Shown here: one piece after another, positions 14,647-16,163 of the stretch
Layout: each line of letters starts with the position of its first letter
Position numbering within the stretch: the first letter of the stretch is position 1
Assembly (NCBI GenBank): GCA_003343685.1
Contig: QAKS01000006.1
Coordinates: forward strand, 1 to 16,163
DNA from: Clostridiales bacterium
GTDB lineage: Bacteria > Bacillota > Clostridia > Christensenellales > Christensenellaceae
Direction: 5' to 3'
Length of the DNA stretch: 16,163 nucleotides
Position numbers and translations under genes: made by a program
The notes under the pieces: generated by a model
Seen by the model: the letters and a program-made list of their open reading frames with translations, nothing else
Told to the model about the DNA's origin: nothing
Database searches by the model: none

Positions 14647-15939
14647 TTATTCCGCGCCCTGTACCTGCGCAACCTGAGCGTCTTTTGGCTTCTCAGCCTC
14701 GCCCGTCGGCATTTCCGTGCTTTCGGCAGTCACACCGTCGCTCTCCCCGCTGAGTGAGTTCAGCAGTTCAACCGCCCTGTTCAGCATTGTATCCTCCTGC
14801 GCATTATCCGCATTACCCGCGGAAACCGCCTCGTCGGGCGTCACGCCTTGTCCGTTCAGCGCCTCCCCCGTGGCAGTGTAGTATTCAGCCGTTGCCAGTT
14901 TTACACCGTCTCCGTTGCTGCCGACCTGAATAAAGGACAGCGCAACCCCCTTGCCCACCGTTTTCTCTCCGATCACTACGGCCCTTTTGTTGCCCTGCAG
15001 CGCTGCCGCAAACACCTCTGCCGCGCCCTGTGTCTCGCCGTCGACAATGACGATAATCGGCAGCTCAGTCAAAATATTCGCATCCGCATTCCACGTGCTT
15101 CCCTCTCCGTTTTTGCTCATCGTATAGCATATTCTTCCGCTGGAAAGCAAAAGATTGCTGATATCTGCCGCCTGATTCACAAATCCGCCGGGATTGCCGC
15201 GCACATCTATTACGATTCCCTTTGCGCCTTCGCGCGTGACAGTATCCACTGCCTTTTTAAAATCATCTACGCTGGTACCGCTGAACTCCAGAATATTGAT
15301 ATATCCTACGGTAGGCGTCGGCATATCCGAAAACACCACCTCAATATCGGGCGATTTGCGGACAATGGTTACGTCCATGTCCGTATCGCCGGAACGCACC
15401 TTCAAAGACAGTTCTGTTCCGTCCAGTCCCCGAAGCCGGCTCACAGCGTTATCAATATCGATCTTACGCGTATCTCTTCCGTCTATTTCCAAAATCAAAT
15501 CCCCAACCTGTATATTTGCGTCAAAAGCAGGCGTATCCGCAAACACACGCGAAACCATAGCATATCCCGTACTCCGGTTTTTTTTCAGCATCATTCCCTG
15601 GCCGATATACGAGCCCTCGCTCTTTTCGTCAAAGTATTTAAAGTCCTCTTCCTCATAAAATGCGGAATACCCGTCTCCCAACGCCGATACCATTCCTTTC
15701 AGCGCCCCTGTCGAAACGTTCATATCCTCTGTATCGGCGTAATAGGACTCGTCCAACACCTTTTTTAAATCGTCCAGTTCAAAGTACTCCATCAGCTTTT
15801 CGTACTCATCGCCCTTGATATAAATTTCGCCGCCCTCCCGCATCGTCTCTATTGTCACTGCGTGGGTAACGAGAGCTGTTACGGCAACCACGACAACTAC
15901 AATCGCGGATATTAAAAAGATCAGTCGTTTTCCTCGCAA
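14647..15939 (-). CDS. S41/CtpA-like membrane-anchored protein, apparent pseudoprotease
   Basis: The fold is that of carboxyl-terminal processing proteases, which cut extracytoplasmic proteins from the C-terminus. With the TTG at 15939 as start it has 430 residues: a membrane anchor (about 4-28), a helical region, a PDZ domain (about 92-175), an S41 core (about 185-370) and an acidic low-complexity tail. The core aligns well with active members (DVRGNPGG, AAEVFAAALQ, GEKTVGKG), but the nucleophile position is Gly305 (codon GGC) in ETQGAAE, where active enzymes have S-A-S-A-S-E, and the triad Gln is Leu334. Lys330 is kept. These match Ser309, Lys334 and Gln338 of B. subtilis CtpB in spacing. 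It is therefore probably inactive or works by another route. TTG is chosen because GGAGGT lies seven bases upstream and the longer GTG (15975) overlaps the -10 box. Confidence 0.85.
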   Translation of the reverse strand: MRGKRLIFLISAIVVVVVAVTALVTHAVTIETMREGGEIYIKGDEYEKLMEYFELDDLKKVLDESYYADTEDMNVSTGALKGMVSALGDGYSAFYEEEDFKYFDEKSEGSYIGQGMMLKKNRSTGYAMVSRVFADTPAFDANIQVGDLILEIDGRDTRKIDIDNAVSRLRGLDGTELSLKVRSGDTDMDVTIVRKSPDIEVVFSDMPTPTVGYINILEFSGTSVDDFKKAVDTVTREGAKGIVIDVRGNPGGFVNQAADISNLLLSSGRICYTMSKNGEGSTWNADANILTELPIIVIVDGETQGAAEVFAAALQGNKRAVVIGEKTVGKGVALSFIQVGSNGDGVKLATAEYYTATGEALNGQGVTPDEAVSAGNADNAQEDTMLNRAVELLNSLSGESDGVTAESTEMPTGEAEKPKDAQVAQVQGAE

Positions 15940-15966
15940 ATCACAAACCTCCAATGTGTTGTGCTC

Positions 15967-15995
15967 ATTATACACAAAACGTCCGCATTTTTCAA
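15967..15995 (-). promoter_or_regulatory. Promoter of the S41-like gene
   Basis: Minus-strand -35 TTGAAA (15995-15990), 17 bp, perfect -10 TATAAT (15972-15967). The predicted start is near 15960, leaving about 21 nt before the TTG start codon. It is a sigma-A-type, vegetative promoter and shows that the GTG at 15975 cannot be the start from this transcript. Confidence 0.82.
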
Positions 15996-16101
15996 CACGA
16001 TCCGCTTTTACGCCCCATCGTTTACAACAAATTTAAAATATCTCACTTCCCGGCTTATCAAAACGTAAATCTCGATTGTTCCCGTCCCTCTGCGCATCTA
16101 T

Positions 16102-16163
16102 TTAAAACATCGCGCCATACAGATAGCCGCCACACAGTCCGCAGCCGGTGAAAAAAGCCTGCG
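16102..16163 (-). CDS. Possible 3' end of a gene entering from the right edge
   Basis: A minus-strand frame is open from the window edge to a TAA at 16104-16102; its last residues are small and hydrophobic (TGCGLCGGYLYGAMF). The local GC content is higher than in the AT-rich gap that follows, which suits the end of a gene. Two other frames are also open here for similar lengths, so the reading frame and even the presence of a gene are uncertain. I do not recognise it. The 106 bases between it and the S41 promoter show no terminator or other feature. Confidence 0.2.
   Translation of the reverse strand, partial: QAFFTGCGLCGGYLYGAMF

Noticed and set aside
15940..15975. Twelve extra N-terminal codons for the S41-like protein, starting at GTG
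   Set aside because: They contain the TATAAT -10 box, lie partly upstream of the predicted transcription start and lack a ribosome binding site.
1..16163. CRISPR arrays, insertion sequences, toxin-antitoxin or defence genes, tRNA or rRNA genes
   Set aside because: No direct-repeat arrays, transposase motifs, terminal inverted repeats, small paired basic/acidic genes or tRNA-like cloverleaf segments were seen; the genes are housekeeping, sporulation or protease genes.

Overview
The window comes from the chromosome of a Gram-positive, endospore-forming member of the Clostridia. The evidence is the Firmicutes-type order rimP-nusA-ylxR-ylxQ-infB-rbfA-nrnA-truB-ribF, a SpoIVFA/SpoIVFB pair from the pro-sigma-K activation checkpoint, strong AGGAGG-type ribosome binding sites, sigma-A-like promoters, and a secreted subtilase with Fn3-like repeats of a kind common in gut Clostridia. 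I cannot name the species. Every convincing gene lies on the minus strand, so transcription runs from high to low coordinates. I see no tRNA, rRNA, CRISPR array, insertion sequence or prophage, and no gene-free stretch longer than 300 bases.

In order of transcription: (1) About 16.16-14.55 kb holds a monocistronic S41/CtpA-like membrane protein with its own promoter and a strong terminator. Its catalytic Ser and Gln are replaced by Gly and Leu. (2) 14.49-13.01 kb holds spoIVFA and spoIVFB, translationally coupled. (3) 12.98-11.89 kb holds a D-2-hydroxyacid dehydrogenase with its own promoter and a structured leader. (4) 11.86-10.19 kb holds an RNase E/G gene with its own promoter and a leader of about 110 nt carrying a GNRA-type hairpin. 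(5) 10.16-2.05 kb is the nusA-infB operon: promoter, an attenuator-like hairpin, then nine tightly packed genes for transcription elongation, ribosome assembly, initiation, nanoRNA/pAp turnover, tRNA pseudouridylation and flavin cofactor synthesis. (6) 1.96-0.02 kb holds a secreted subtilisin-like protease, ended by a clear intrinsic terminator. No terminator separates it from ribF, so it may be the last cistron of the operon.

The functional theme is RNA and ribosome maturation: RNase G, RimP, NusA, RnpM/YlxR, the L7Ae-like YlxQ, IF-2, RbfA, NrnA and TruB. This sits next to a sporulation proteolysis module. The genes themselves are mostly well known. The points of interest are in details: the apparent S41 pseudoprotease beside the complex that CtpB normally cleaves, a NusA-type attenuator before rimP, a cofactor-site change in the dehydrogenase, a possible 39-codon ORF after spoIVFB, and a subtilase attached to a housekeeping operon. 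I found no convincing new defence, mobile or biosynthetic system.
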